Positions 1 through 13,412 of a stretch of DNA of 64,000 nt are shown here, piece by piece. Positions within the stretch are counted from its first letter, which is position 1, and each line of letters starts with the position of its first letter. Origin of the DNA: Triops longicaudatus (taxonomy: Eukaryota; Arthropoda; Branchiopoda; Notostraca; Triopsidae); NCBI GenBank assembly GCA_022885665.1, contig JAGQDJ010000094.1:62001-126000 (forward strand). The letters are read 5' to 3'. The position numbers and the translations under genes are program-made. The notes beneath the pieces are model-generated. The model was not told the origin of the DNA, made no database searches, and saw only the letters and a list, made by a program, of their open reading frames with translations.

Positions 1-883
1 TATTGATGGCAAAAAACCCTTTAAGATGATGGAAGTTCGAAAAACCTCTCAGGCTTTAAGGGTTGAAAATCTATTTGAATCCGTAGGGCCATCTGGACAT
101 TCCAACTTGTTAGGGATTGACTGCTTAACTGTGCTGGTAACCATGGCACGGTGCCATTACAAAAATATTTCGAAAATCTTAGGAAATTTACATGTAATCT
201 AAATAATGCAGAGGGAAGCTTTCAAGGGTGTCAGCTGTCAAAAGAATTGATTAAGAAAAAAATACAAGCTGCAATATTTCGGTTATTTTGGAAGGAATGA
301 AAGCGTCGTCCATATCAAAACTTTTGTTTAGAACATAAAGAAGTGACAATTAACCGCTTGGTTCATACTTCTTTCTCAATGATCCTAATCTTCGTAGCGG
401 TTCTTGTACTTGGGCTTCTACTTGCAATGCCACGCTTTCTTTGACCGTTATGAATTCGATTTTCTTCCTGCTCGCCTTTATAAATCGAATTAATTCCGCG
501 AAAGTCATGATCTAGAACTGCTGGTCTTGCATTATGGAACGCTACCCGGAAACCCACTTTACAATGCCGCACAACAGAGCGCGAAAATTACTTTTCAGGA
601 ATATTTTATGAATAACCCAAAATCCAGTATGAAGCAGAAACACTCAAAAAGTAGTAAAAAAATAGTACCAAATAAAATAAAACGAGAAAAATAAGCTACA
701 AAGTAAAAATACATAAAATAAGAAAACGAAGTAACTGACCAAAAAAAGCCGAATAACGAACAAATCTTAATGCAAAAAAATGGGATTTCAATTATGTATG
801 TGAAAATAATTATAAAAAAATATGTTCGAGTTAATTTACTTTTTTTTCTGCTTTTAGTTGCTTTGCATTGAAATAGAGAAAAT

Positions 884-1036
884 TTTCGTTATAAGAACCC
901 TTCATAAAGAAATGTCAGATAAAGTAGACGGGTGGTACGGTCCAAGGTATGCAAGTGTGCAGAAAAAGATTCTGATATAACGAACTTTCGATAAACCGGA
1001 CAGTCTTTTAGGTTCCTTGAGGTTCGTTATAACGAG
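884..1036. repeat. Degenerate TATAACGAA terminal repeats (pogo/Tc1-like fossil)
   Basis: Copies of a TATAACGAA-type motif occur in both orientations: TTCGTTATAA near 884, GATATAACGAAC near 974 and TTCGTTATAACGAG near 1023. The last two form an inverted pair. A related copy at about 4168-4196 (TGTATAACAAACTTTGGAT) matches the 974 copy at roughly 21 of 29 positions by eye, and another TATAACGAAC lies near 4108. Ends of this kind are common in arthropod pogo/Tc1-mariner non-autonomous elements. I saw no intact element or clear TA duplication. Confidence 0.35.
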
Positions 1037-3292
1037 ATTCTACAGTAATAATGACAGTTTTCTGATAACGCTCCAATCTACGCAAAATGAACTAAGATTT
1101 AGTTACAAGGAATTTCTAAAATTTTTCACTCGATATTGTTATGTACTAACACTCCTTTCGTATGTTGTGTACGACAATGGTAAGTACAAAATGCGAATTA
1201 CGATTTCACCACACGCATCAAGGGCAAGCGTGTTTTTGTACTTCAACGTACTTTACCACAGTCCAACAAAAAAATCAAGATCATATTTAATTAGGTCGTT
1301 CATTGAAAATAATACGGATAACTGGGTCAAACAAGCACACTGGATTAGTCATTAGTTTCAATGAAAAACGGAAACCACTCCCGGGTGATTACCGAAACCA
1401 GCTCACCTAAAATGACGACCCAATTCAACGCAGCGAAGACAGCTTAAACGCTTTGCGCGTAATCGCTACGAAAATCCAAGCTAGCTTAAAATTCACTGTT
1501 ACATGTTCGCACCTCCACTTAAATCCCTCGCCTTTTCATACTGCATCCTAATTTCTCATTACTCCCACAAAATTATCTCAACGTTGCACTAAGTTACTGA
1601 ACCTCCAACTCCATTCCCTTATCTCGTCAAGTTTCCCCGGTTTGGAATGCAAATTACTTTTCAGACCACATTAGTTGGACAGTACAGCACACAGCCATGC
1701 AGTTCCACAGTTCAGTAACGCTATTCCTAAGACCGACACGCACCACAACTCGTAAATTCGATTTGTCAGACAACAACAGACGACACGCTACACATTTACT
1801 GTTAAACGCCCTCTTCCTCAGGAGCTTATGGAAATGGACATTTCGCCCAATATAAGGTCGTTCACCCACCAAAACAACCTTCCTACCTTATACGTCCAAA
1901 ATTCCTTACATATTTGAGCACTCTCTCAAAGAATACGACGACAAAAAGATAGTAAAAATATTCTATTACAAGGCCAAACGCACCAGAGCTTTGAAACGCA
2001 CTACACTACCTATACTTTTTCTCTCTCAAATCTGGCAACATAAAAAAGCAGCACGTTACACCTTCTCCCCTCGTTTTTTCACTCGTTCACCTTGCTCCCG
2101 ATTCACGGATATAAATTTGCTGCGTTCGTGACATTACCAGACGTACATCACTGCAGTTTTTGCTGACCGGTGTCACTAACAGACCCATTTTTATGCTTCG
2201 CCACAAACACCCTTGAGAAATGGAAAATACAAGTGAAAATCACCTTTTATGGGCAGCTACAGCTATGGGCTCGCTTTTAGTGTAGATCCACCTTTGATGG
2301 AGCACCATGGTAGCGATTTCGCGTTTTCTGGCCACGTAAGCCTCGAACTAAGTTAGCTCCCAAACGGTAACGAATTTATCCGTCGTGACAGCAACGGTTC
2401 CACAGTACAGCAAGTTGGCGCTCGCAACAAAATGGACTAACACGTTTCACTTATGCGCACCTTAACGTTGTTAACTTAACATCAAGTACGCACAGTATAT
2501 GGAGCACACGCGCTTGCATAAAAAAATGCAACCATTCAGTGCTAAGGTTAGCCGTCAACTAAAACACTTGCTCCCGAAACGGGCAACGAGATTTCAAGTG
2601 TTTGTTGTTGTGGCTCTGCCTGGAAGCCACAACCCACAACAAACACACCTCCCCTTATAGCGTAGTCGTTTAAATGCAGTCCGGTTTCGCTGGAGAGAAC
2701 GAGAGTTCCTTTACCTTTCTCATTTTAACACACCCTTAGCTTAGGACTGGACTCCCTTGGGTCAATCCTCTCGCTTTTAGGAAGCCGCACTAGAGTCTAA
2801 CGGTAAAGTTCTTCTTCGATCTTTCTGACAACCCAGCTTGCGTATTCCGGGTTTTACATACTGAAAACGGCTGTGGCAATGATTACCAACCTTGTCAGAA
2901 GAACAGATGGGGAACAAGTTTGTTCCTTACTGGGTACAATTTTCATAACTTTGAACTCGGAACTTTTCACAATCTCATGAATTTTGTACTCGCATGACCT
3001 TTTTGACTCCCGGCAATTTTACAACTCGCTAGTCAGAAACTGTTTTCACATCTAAAAAGCGGAACCGACAGAGAAAGTTGCACCATCTGCGCTTTATTAA
3101 AATTTTCCGAAAAAATATATAAATTTTTAGACTTTTATATTCGGTACTAGTCGTTTTAAGAGTCGATGTAGTAGAATTATAATAGTTTTAGCTGGAAAAT
3201 ACTTAAATTTTGTTAATATTATGTATATTTATATTTGGAATAAAACTCTAAGACGTCAACAAAACGTTACACTACTGGCCTACTCGTTCAAG

Positions 3293-3472
3293 CAAGGCTG
3301 TATTTAGGGGGTGGGGATAGTGGGAGTTTGGACACCCCCACCCCCGGAAATGTTTTCTTTATAATGGAGTAAATACGGAAACGCCACATGTAAAAAAAAG
3401 GCATGTGTTAAAACCACCTCGGAACCCTCAACCCCCCCCCCCCCTCCAACCAAAATCCTGTTTACGGGCCTG
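3293..3472. mobile_element. Probable non-autonomous DNA transposon (about 180 bp)
   Basis: The left end reads CAAGGCTGTATTTAGGG. The right end, on the other strand, reads CAGGCCCGTAAACAGGAT, so the two ends are imperfect inverted repeats. Flanking octamers (CGTTCAAG and TGACCAAG) agree at five of eight positions, as a decayed 8-bp hAT-type target duplication would. The interior has a perfect 10-bp G/C hairpin (3307-3316 pairing with 3336-3345) and a 14-base C run. The assignment is an inference from the ends only. Confidence 0.4.
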
Positions 3473-5621
3473 TGACCAAGATACCTGATTTTTTTAAAAA
3501 AGAAATAAGTGTTTTATTCCAACCGTCTACTCGTGCTTTGACTAGCGTTACGATAGTTTCACGGTAATGATGTGAATAAGCCAACGAGGGATTCACCAGA
3601 ACGACCCACATAGTACATATGAATTCCAGTAACGTAGAATTTAATGCTACACCTGCAACCAAAAATTTTCAGGATAATGGTTCACTGTTATATACGTACT
3701 ACAGATCCAGTATACAATATAGATCTATTTTCCCTTTAATCGACCAAATTCTCAGAATTTATTCGTACAATTTGTGTGTTTTTCTTTGTCATCTGAAAAC
3801 GAAGTAGGCGTTTGCCTATACAAACGCTGTGCGCACGTCATTTCGCTAATTATCGCTAAGTAAAAACCTTGTAAGGTAATATAAACGAGACACTTATTAT
3901 ATTTATATATTTCTAGTTTATTTGTGTATGATTTTTATTTTAGTTGTTTTGTATAATTTAATTGGCTGAAACTTTCCAAAATTTAGCTTACGTGCACAGT
4001 ATATTTTCTTGTATTTTTTCTAACTACAGATCTATTTCTCAATAAACTTTTACTTTTAAAATATAATTTGTTAAACAATGGAATACTATTACCACGAAAA
4101 CTTTTATAACGAACAGTTGGTTATAAAACGGGTTACACAGTCCCGTGTTATGTGCTGAGAAAGCTCCTGTATAACAAACTTTGGATATATCGTGCAGTTC
4201 GACATGCTCCCAGGATTTTCTTTACAACGACATTTTACTGCACAATTTTATTTAGTACTTCCTCCTACATAATCGTTCTTTTTTATTCAAAATTTCTCAA
4301 CACTTTCAGATCCACTTCCGAAACTGGCTCCAGTACAACTAAGCTTCCGAAAAGAGCTCCCTGACTTTCTAGAAAGTTCATAATTTAACCGATAATGCAT
4401 GAGTCAGTCCCTTTTAAAAAAGAACTTTAAATCCAATTGATAAAAACCACAACCAGGCCGCTAGGGTTGTAAGCAGGCGTAGAAAACGTGCCCCGAGAAG
4501 TAAACGTTGAAAATAACGACCTCATAATTGTCCGAGTCCAGCACAATGGAGTTGACGAGGACCGAACAAAAAATAAAAGTTGGGAGGGAAAGACAAATGG
4601 CGGCCTAATGACTGCCCACAGTTAATCTCCCAGGCCAAAGCACGTGCTAGCACGTGGGGGAGCCGTTTATACCGTCGACAAGTACAAGTGTCCAAAGGCT
4701 CGAATTTCGGTAGTGCAACCATCTATACACATGTCCCCTCAAACCTCAGGTCCCACACATGGACTTGCACTAAAGGATTCACTTACAATCCCTTCCCTTT
4801 CGGGTCTTCCCGGAACGGATCAAGAATGCAAAGCACGAGACCTGACCGACGGAATGTGTGGTACGCTGGCTTAAAAGGGGAGGGGGTCTACTTCCGAGGT
4901 CAAGGGTCACTCGCTGAGGAAGTGGGGAAGCACGTAACCCAAGACTTAAGTTTTCCAACAGACGCAAAATACGTCACACGCTACCGATTTGGCATAAATC
5001 TTCTGCCTTCACTAGGAAATATAACTCAGGAAGCAAATTCCACTTTCCACCTAAATCTCAATTCCGCGATTCTCCTGTCACCTTTTTCCTCATTTTGTCT
5101 TCATCAGTGATAGCATTAAAAAAAATCTTATAAATTTCTCTCCTGCATGGGGCTTTACGCATATTCTCTCATCATAAAATCCCTCGCTTGGGAATCAATG
5201 CCTGCTCTACGTCTTCTCGCTTGTCGCAAGAACACGGAATTATTACGGGACGTCTTCTCTCTTGGTATTATGAGAACCTGGAAGAGTAAAAGCCGTACGT
5301 ATGATCACGAAAACCGGCTGCTGGTGAAAGGACAACGAATTGGACGATATTATTAAAAACCGTGCGTAAAAGGAGAAAATTTCTCCACTTTCTAGCTCAC
5401 GAGAATGATTCAACGAGAATCGTTCAAAAATGCGCTCACAACTTTCCCTACGACGAATCGAGAAAGTCCTTTCACTTGCACGAGGCGAGGGTTCTCCCTT
5501 AGATTACTTTTTTTGCTACTCTCGCTACTTTAACACGACCATCAATATCGAAACTTCTATAATACCGTCTCATTCGTCTTACGCTATCAGCATAAATAGC
5601 CTCTCTAAGATGTTCGAAGTA

Positions 5622-5643
5622 GGGGGAGGGTTGGGGGGGGGGG
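5622..5643 (+). other. G-run, possible G-quadruplex
   Basis: The stretch is GGGGG-A-GGG-TT followed by eleven or more G residues. It is a candidate G-quadruplex, or simply a decayed poly-purine tract. No gene is attached to it. Confidence 0.35.
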
Positions 5644-8600
5644 AGAAGTTCAGTTAAAGCGATTTTCCTAAACTCCGAAAAGTGTTTGCGTCTCCTGATG
5701 CCACTGGACCAGAAAAGGACCATAGGGACTTGCTTACAGACTCAATCCTGGACACTATTCCGTCCAAGCGTTCGGAAATATTCCCGGAACCAAATGGGAA
5801 TCCCGACCGAAAGAGGCTTTTTTTCGAGTTTGCACTCAAGAGAAGTAGTAAAAGTTCTTGTCGGTGGTAATAGAATGTTCAGTTTCCTTCCAGAAGGAAA
5901 CACTGACGTTGCATGTAAACATTAAGCCTGAAAAGAAAATAGGCTTTTTAAGCTATAAAAAGTAAATACAAATAAATCAGTTTCATTCGTTGTGTAGGCA
6001 ATACGTTCAATATAAAAGTATGATTCTTCTTAAAGCCGGGAAGTCTCGAATTTAACTGTCTAAGAAAATCAAAGCCAGTCACTAACACATTCGTCGATCA
6101 ATAAAAGCACGCTGGGGTATATGGCTGATCTGTTTTACGCAAAGTGAAGCGGTTTCTACGAGCAAAGCCCTTATAGAAGGAGATTTCCAAAGATTTATTC
6201 TGATCTTCTTTGCGTTAAGCTTCGACAACAACAGTATTCTGTTATCACAGGGGAAACTCTCTAAGCCGTCTCTCAAGATTAATACGCAATAAAGTCTACA
6301 ATATTGACAAGACAATCCGCGTCCGTCTGAATCTATAAAAGCTAATCCTGCGTCGTTTTTCCCTATAAATGTCTCGTCAGAGTGCTGGGCTTTTAGCCAC
6401 TATGCGTCTTCACTTCCAGATATAGGTTCGACTCCTTCCTTTTTCCCCAAGAGTGCACATTCTTAAAGGGTGATGAGAAAACCTCTTTTGACAGTGCCAC
6501 GAAAACCCAGAGCTCATTGTCGGCCGTTCCTCAGACATCATCAATGAGAGAGCCCCTGGAGAACCGTTACATAGCTTCCATTTGCTCGAACGGAACTTGG
6601 AATCCCACACACATCACAAACACGTAACGTACTGTACGGTACATATTTAACTGTGCGAACGCAAAGCTTTGGCTTGAACAACAGCCCGGGAACTTTTATG
6701 TCACGCGTCATGATTTTCGCCAAAACGCCCCATCGGCTTTACACTTGGGTTTTAAGCCCTTTGAAGTTGTAAGGCCCACCGAGTAATATTTGTTCAAAAC
6801 CACATTCAGGCCATACAAATACTGTTTGTTGAACTTACAAGCAGTGAAAATCGGACACGCGTGACGCTCTAACACAATTTCCACAACTTATATAATTACA
6901 ATAGAACTCCAATTTTGTCAACTCTGACTACGGAAACTCGATTATGTCAATCACTCAGAAAAAATCGTCATCTACGATAGGGTTTTTACACTGATTTTGA
7001 AGCACTTATAAATGAATGTTACGAGATATACTATAGCGGAATCGCAAATTTACAGTTAGCGTAAAAATTTAATTTATTTCTCTTTAGTGTTTTGCGTTGC
7101 AGTTTTCTAAAACTAATGCTTTGCAAGCAATGAGTGCATCTTTTTTGTCAGCTTTCTTAGAATACTAAAGTATTTAAAGTCAATTTATGTCAAATTTTTC
7201 TTCGGCTGTGTTTTTCAAGAAAGGATTCAGATGCAGAAGAGACATTGTATTCGTGAAGAATTTGTTCACAGAAATACCACACATATGGAACGGTAGAATT
7301 CACGGGGTTACGGAAAGTGAGTTAAACATTATCGTAAAGCTACATTCTTTGACAATGGTTAACCTAACTATAAAAGTTTTCTGTCCGGAATTTTTATGTG
7401 ACACGACCTCGGCTTGCTGTAATTTTTTTTTTTCACAAGAAGCTTGGTGAAATCACGTTAAGCGATGTTGGACTAAACTATACCCACTGCATTTGAACCA
7501 GCGTGATTTAATTATACGGAATTCAGCTATATAGTTACTTTCTTTTTTATTCTTTTCGTCCTGCTGCAATCTAATAAATCTAACAGAGCGTAATAATAAT
7601 GACAATTTTTTATGTTCTATGTCTCCGCAATGAGTCTATTTCCTTGAACGGATAATTTTTCATTAAAACTTTGCTAACATCATTAACTTGTGTTATATAA
7701 TATTAGTATAGTCATTTATCTCACATTTTTTACAATTGTTCGAAGCGACCTTGCCTTACGTTATTTGCGATCTAAGAACTGAATTTCAGTTGTTTCGTCA
7801 ATGGCTACGAGTCCTTATTGCCCTTAGTTAAAGTCCCACCTCTTTCTCACCATGTCTTCAGGGTTTATTGTTTTTGCCCTTGAATGATTCTTTTATGCAA
7901 ATAATGCACTTTCGCTACGTCGAACTTTCTTCCCACACTGAACAACGGTCACCAGACGATAATTTTCCACGAAAGAAAAGATAACTTCTCAATATTCACG
8001 ACCTGTGCGACCCCGGGAATAAAGCAAGCGGGTCAAGATTTTGTCCGCGAACTCACATTAATGAAGTCACGTATAAACAAAACAGGCAATTGGCATTGAT
8101 TCAAATACCCCATTTAAGAATCAGCGACCGAAATTCAAAATAGCCAACGCATTTTCCACCAAAAAAAAAATTATACGTCACCAACAAGGAAAATTAGAAA
8201 TAAACCTATGTGAGTATGTACACGTTCCGCTGAACTGCGGTGACATCACGCTATGACTATTTCGTTTTCATCTCACTTCTTATTCCAATTCCTTTCGGGT
8301 CTCTTATTTAGTAAAAACCTAAGCGTAGGCGTTATCTTCCTAATGTTAACGATTCCCACTCAATGCGCGATTCTCGCTTCACCAAAAGAAGTATTTTGGC
8401 ACACAACGAACATACAAAGGGGTAAAAGAACGGTTTGGGCAAATTGCCTTTGCGGCCAAGCCGGGTTTTCGTGGGCTGGAGCCGAACCAAACGCCAGTGA
8501 AGCGAACGTTCTTCGCTTCCTTGGACTGAAATACGCTTGACAGGACCGTCCAGTCAACCTGACGTCACCAGCACCAGAACAAAGTGGGTGCAACGCTAAG

Positions 8601-11600
8601 AACCTATCCAATTATTCGTCACAGGCTCCTATACTGTCACTAACCAACAATGTAACTCGCTTTTCCTCTAGTCACGCGAAGAAAGACGCGCATTGTCATT
8701 TACACAACTTCGCAAGTGCTCCCTGTTCGCAACAATGATTTTCCGCGTTTGATCAAAGCAAAGGCCGAAACACTTCATGGAAGACAATCGGTCCCCGTTT
8801 CCCTATGCAACGGATTTGTTGGAAAAGCTGCAGTCAGCTTACCTTTAATAAGTTTTCCGGACAAATTCTGCAGTTAATTCCCAGAACTCAATGAACGTCA
8901 CGTACGGTTCAAATGCAATTTCCGCTCACTAAAATCAGTCCTTCTACACAGAGATGCGCTGACCAGTTACGACACGGTTGGCTATAAAACATAAAAAGGG
9001 GTAAGAAAATGACATTAAACCCAAATTTGCATCGCATTCAAGTTCGTTCACTTACATTCTAGCTTCCAAGTTCCTGAATGGAACTCGTTTACTTTCACTC
9101 TTTTCCTACAGAAAGGACCCAAGAATTTCAACGACGTGAACAAAAATATCCAGGGGAGTTGAAATTGGTCCTATTCGTTAGCGCAAAACTGCTTCTTTTT
9201 CTGCTATTTTACCGCTCCACTCTACTTGGCAGCACTTTGCCTAGTTTTGTATACTATGCGACTTCACTACGGCAAAAAGCTAGCAATAAATAATATAAAA
9301 GAAAAACACCCTTCCACAACAACTGAGATAGGAATTTTCTGCAACTTTCAACTGAAATTATCCAAGCAAGAAGAAAACACGGTATTTTTCCGTGTTCTAT
9401 TGGAGAACTTAAGGAAGACCCATTCTTCGGATTTTTTTTTTCAAGATTCTGCGCCAAGAAGCTTTTTCCCGTTCCGCTTAAGATACAATATCGAATACGT
9501 ATAGGATTGTTGAGAGGGCTCGCGTGGTTTCCCAGGAACCGGAAAATACACAAGTCAAAAGAACAGAAAAGGTTTTCTTTCCCTTTTTCGAAACAGCAGG
9601 AGAGGAGAAAAAAATGAAGGAAAAATAGTATGAGGAAGCCAGGGTGGACAAGGATAAGAAAATTACGGTATCTTTCTTGGGGGTACCAAAGTGTCAGCAA
9701 CCTAGAACCTTCTTTATCATAATAAAAGAATTTCGCACGTGTGAGCATGTGATCCTCAGATTACGTAAACATGAGCCCCATAAGAGTTTAACGACAAAGC
9801 AAAACGGATCGAAACTTGAGAAACTTCCAAGTCCAACTTCCGGAGCTTATTAACTATAAATTAATTACAACGGACTGTAAGCTAGTGCGTTAGAAGGATT
9901 TTTCGAAATAGCGTTTTTGCCAAATAAGACACACTTTTTATCGTTTTTCGGAAAAACATTTTTAGAATCGGGATTCTAAATGTTCTAGATTATTCTAGGT
10001 AATAAAAAAAACGGAATTACACGGCGAAAATTTTTTTTTCAGTTATGACCGACCACGTTTTCCACACTATAAACTGCCTCTTATGGACAAAAGAGCCTCG
10101 GTGCAACGTAAACTTAAATCACTTGACGTTTTACTATGGGAAAATTATCGCAAGAATTAATTCAAATAATATAATGGCTTCAACGAAAAAGTTAATTTCG
10201 ATACAATTTGCACAAAGCAATACACCACATTTGTTGTAGTGTCACAACAACGATCTTCGATCAAATTTTCAGATTCAAAATTTTTGTTTAACGATTAAAA
10301 TTACATTAGTGCTTTACTTAATATCTAAGTCCTTCATTCTACGAAATGAAAGATTCCACATACTGTTTTCCTTTTACAAGGACAATTGGGTCACGATTCG
10401 TAATAAGACTGCGACAATAAAATACGTACTGCTACCCACAAACATACTAAGCACATAGAATAGGTATTACTAAAAATATAGCATTTTGGCTACAACCAAA
10501 GTTCAAGACCCTCTGGGAAACATCACATGCATTTCCGGACGTTGCTGGGATCCCAGTCGTTGGGACGGTTATTATTTTTTTGAAGTCAGGTGGTACTAGG
10601 AAAGGGAGCAGGCTACCTGTCCTTTTCTGCGAGGGTCGAAGGCAGGAAAGGGAAACTTAAAACCTGTATAGGCTAAAAATTACCAAAAACGTGTGGAACT
10701 TTTGTGGGTCACGGGAATCCAAGGTTAGAGGTCGTCATGTCGTGTATCGATTTGCTTTTCAAAAATAGGTTCCATACATGACGACGACTTTTCGTGTCCA
10801 TAAGCCCAGAAATATGGGACAAGTGCACGTTATATAGGACAAGACAGCCGCAACAATTGCAGGCGGGTGAACTCGAACGTAGCATGTTCTGTCCTTAATT
10901 CCTCATCCCGCGAAGCGTTTTATGACTTGCAACCAACTTTGCCACCAAAGGCCAGAACGAAACACGAAAACTCTTATAGGCGTGAGAAAAACAAAGCCCC
11001 AAAACGCTAACGTATCCTACTGACGGCTGTTTCGTAACATTCTCAAAACACCTGTGAAGCTTCAAAATATACGAGCCTTTCCAACGTAGTTCATGACCTC
11101 TTGACACGTTCAACAATTCAAATGCTTTTTCTCGCAAAAAAGAACTTCACAGCAAACCTTTCAAAGAAACCGTCAACGCACCTTATCACAACTGGAAGCA
11201 CCGAGGCTAAATATAACTCGTGTGTAAACATTAAAAAAGCAGAGGATAGACAAGGCTTACTTGGAGGTAAAAAGCAGGTAGCAGTGATTTGCACACTTAT
11301 TCCTGTATAGAGTTTATATACACTTAACACCCCAACACAACCTCCCTCCAGTGAGTCAACTCCAGAAATGCTCCACGGAACATAATCCCCTGCCCATCGC
11401 ATTTATCTGACAGTTCCCATGGGCAAGTTCAGGCAAGTCGCGCAGCCTAGGGAGCGGTGGCAAAACCACGTAACGTGCTGCGCAAGACAGTTTTGGCTTG
11501 GTTGGAGCGGCTTGAATTCAACTCAAACCAGTTTTGGTTTCTTTGTGCTATGTCAATACGGTCCGGATGCGGTCTCAAGGACTGACTGCAAGCTGTTTCT

Positions 11601-11844
11601 CCTATCATTACGAACAAATAAATAAAGGGATGATTAAGATACCTTTTAAACAGAACTGTACACGGTTTAGTGCCGTATGTCCTATTCGTTCAGCGGAGTA
11701 CATTTCATAAAATACCGAGTTAAAAGGGACATCGTAAGTTTATATTTTACACATGTGTATTGAAAAATAAATAGGTACCAGAAGTTGGCGAGTCAAGTAT
11801 AATACGTTTTTAAATGAAAATTTAGTAGTAATCTGTGTTTCGTT

Positions 11845-13412
11845 TTAGCCAAAACACGTCTGTTGGGTGTACTCTAAGCAAAATCCCATATTGGAGACAT
11901 CAGCGCCTGTGGTTGGCGAGCGTTCCACGTCGTCGGTATGGTACCGGATTTCGAACGGCAACGTGTAACCTAGTATGAAATGAGTACTGATGGTACTGAT
12001 CGCAAGATACCATAAATCTGTCTTACTGTAAACTCTGGACGAGACACCCAGCAAGTTTAAAGAGTTGAAGACGCTGCCGCACAATTTGGACGCACAAGAT
12101 TGCGAAGGGGTCGCCGTTTGTGTGGCGCTGTTCATTACGTTCGACGCGCACGGGATTTGCACCCAATCCCGGGTGCACGCCGCGTCAGTATTAGCTGCTT
12201 GTGTACGTGGATCCCCGGAAATCGTAAATGACGAACTTAAGGCCGTATTCGTCGTGTCGGGACAGGCCGCGTAACAAATGCCGCAGTAACCCTGGAAAAG
12301 GTAAATGTAGCCTTACAACTTCTTATAACAGGCTTACGATTTCTCAAGATGCCGCAACTTTACCTGGTTGTTGCGAATGCAAATGGTGTAGTCCTGATTA
12401 GACAGTTGACGACCAGTTGTTCTAGGGTCTGTAGTGGTAGTACTTATAGCCACGGCTTGGTAGTTGAAACTTTTTATTGTGCCACTTGCATCCGTAAAAT
12501 ATTGCAAACAACCCCGGGGAGCTATTCCGAAACTACGAGCCATTAATTTTTGCCCGTCACCCGGCAGAATTCAATGAGCTTATACGTACCGGCGACTCGG
12601 GAATCACAAGGTATGTACGTAACCTTGATATTCCAAGTACGACTTGTGTTCGTTCCGCTCGTTATGAAACCCATTGCGAGTGACGTAGTGGAACCGATGT
12701 CTAGATACACTGCGTAGCAACAAAGACATTAACGTAAAATCGAGTCAAACATAAAGTGTGACCGGGAAATAGTGAATACTAATAAATAAGCGTATTTATT
12801 AAGCAAAAATATAGATCATGAGAGGATTGCTGAATAGCTCGAAAACTTACTGTGCTGTCCGGCATTGTCACCGCATATAGTGGGCACGCTCGTACCTGCA
12901 CCAGTGACGACAAATAAATCTTGTACGCATCGTTGATCTTGAGGATCGGGTTGAGCGATTGAGAACGTCATGAAGTCCAAACTATATCATCAGACGCGAA
13001 TTAAGTTCACGATGTGTGTCCTAGTTTTGTCTTATTCATCAAATTACCGGATCTGACAAGTATTGTCATCAGTTTTGGAGACGGTTAGTAAGCATTGGCC
13101 CTGGGTATTATATGTAGATGGGTAATTTGAATTCCGGAAGTACGTACAGTTCCGCTTGGCCGTGGCACCACAATTTGTTAGATAAACTGAGATAATATAA
13201 GCTCCTTTTTATTTTATGTTGTGAGGAAGAGATAAATGAGTACCGATACAACACACGCCAAAACCTGCTGCACACGAGCTGGATGCTGTGCCACCACTTT
13301 GCGAGCATTCGGCAGCGGTTAAACAAGTCCCATTATCACCATTAGAGCCCACGCACGCATCATTGCTGAATCGCACGATAGAGAACAACGATAACACTAA
13401 CAAAACGATCAT
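11845..13412 (-). CDS. Secreted cysteine-rich CUB-domain protein (7 exons)
   Basis: The spliced model has exons 13412-13244, 13186-13048, 12981-12851, 12709-12586, 12532-12364, 12291-12027 and 11969-11845. All six introns are GT-AG, 52-141 bp, and phase-consistent, giving 373 residues ending in TAA. Residues 1-17 or so are a hydrophobic signal peptide. Next comes the arthropod motif with GTC, EC, GG and GFGVCC cysteines (about 20-56), then a CUB domain with NCG, NCTYF, NSNYP, CQIRLDF and CVQDLF (about 59-170). A second CUB-like half starts with GCLQYFT and SFNYQ, and the C-terminus has IRYHTDD and GFCLEY. This matches a large family of secreted arthropod CUB proteins of unknown function, expanded in insects and Daphnia. 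The start is the ATG at 13412, because codons further upstream add only Leu-Leu. No neighbour suggests a role. Confidence 0.88.

Larger units (their letters stand above)
1..11844. other. Gene-poor region with no recognisable coding gene
   Basis: I read both strands and found no recognisable protein family, no chain of phase-compatible exons and no RNA gene. The longest open frames here (4580-5110 +, 9254-9748 -) have no family signature, and other frames overlap them. Parts of the region (1.5-2.2 kb and 5.0-5.1 kb) are strongly C-rich and G-poor on the + strand. Degenerate transposon ends lie near 884-1036, 3293-3472 and 4100-4200, and a long G-run lies at 5622-5643. The region may be intergenic, or a long intron or UTR of a gene that starts outside the window. 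Confidence 0.6.

Noticed and set aside
4580..5110. 176-residue open frame on the + strand, with other frames also open in the same place
   Set aside because: No recognisable domain, no splice partners, and both strands are open in a locally GC-rich stretch, so chance is the simplest reading.
9254..9748. 164-residue minus-strand frame rich in Phe and Leu
   Set aside because: The hydrophobic runs come from poly-T/poly-A tracts. No family match or exon context.
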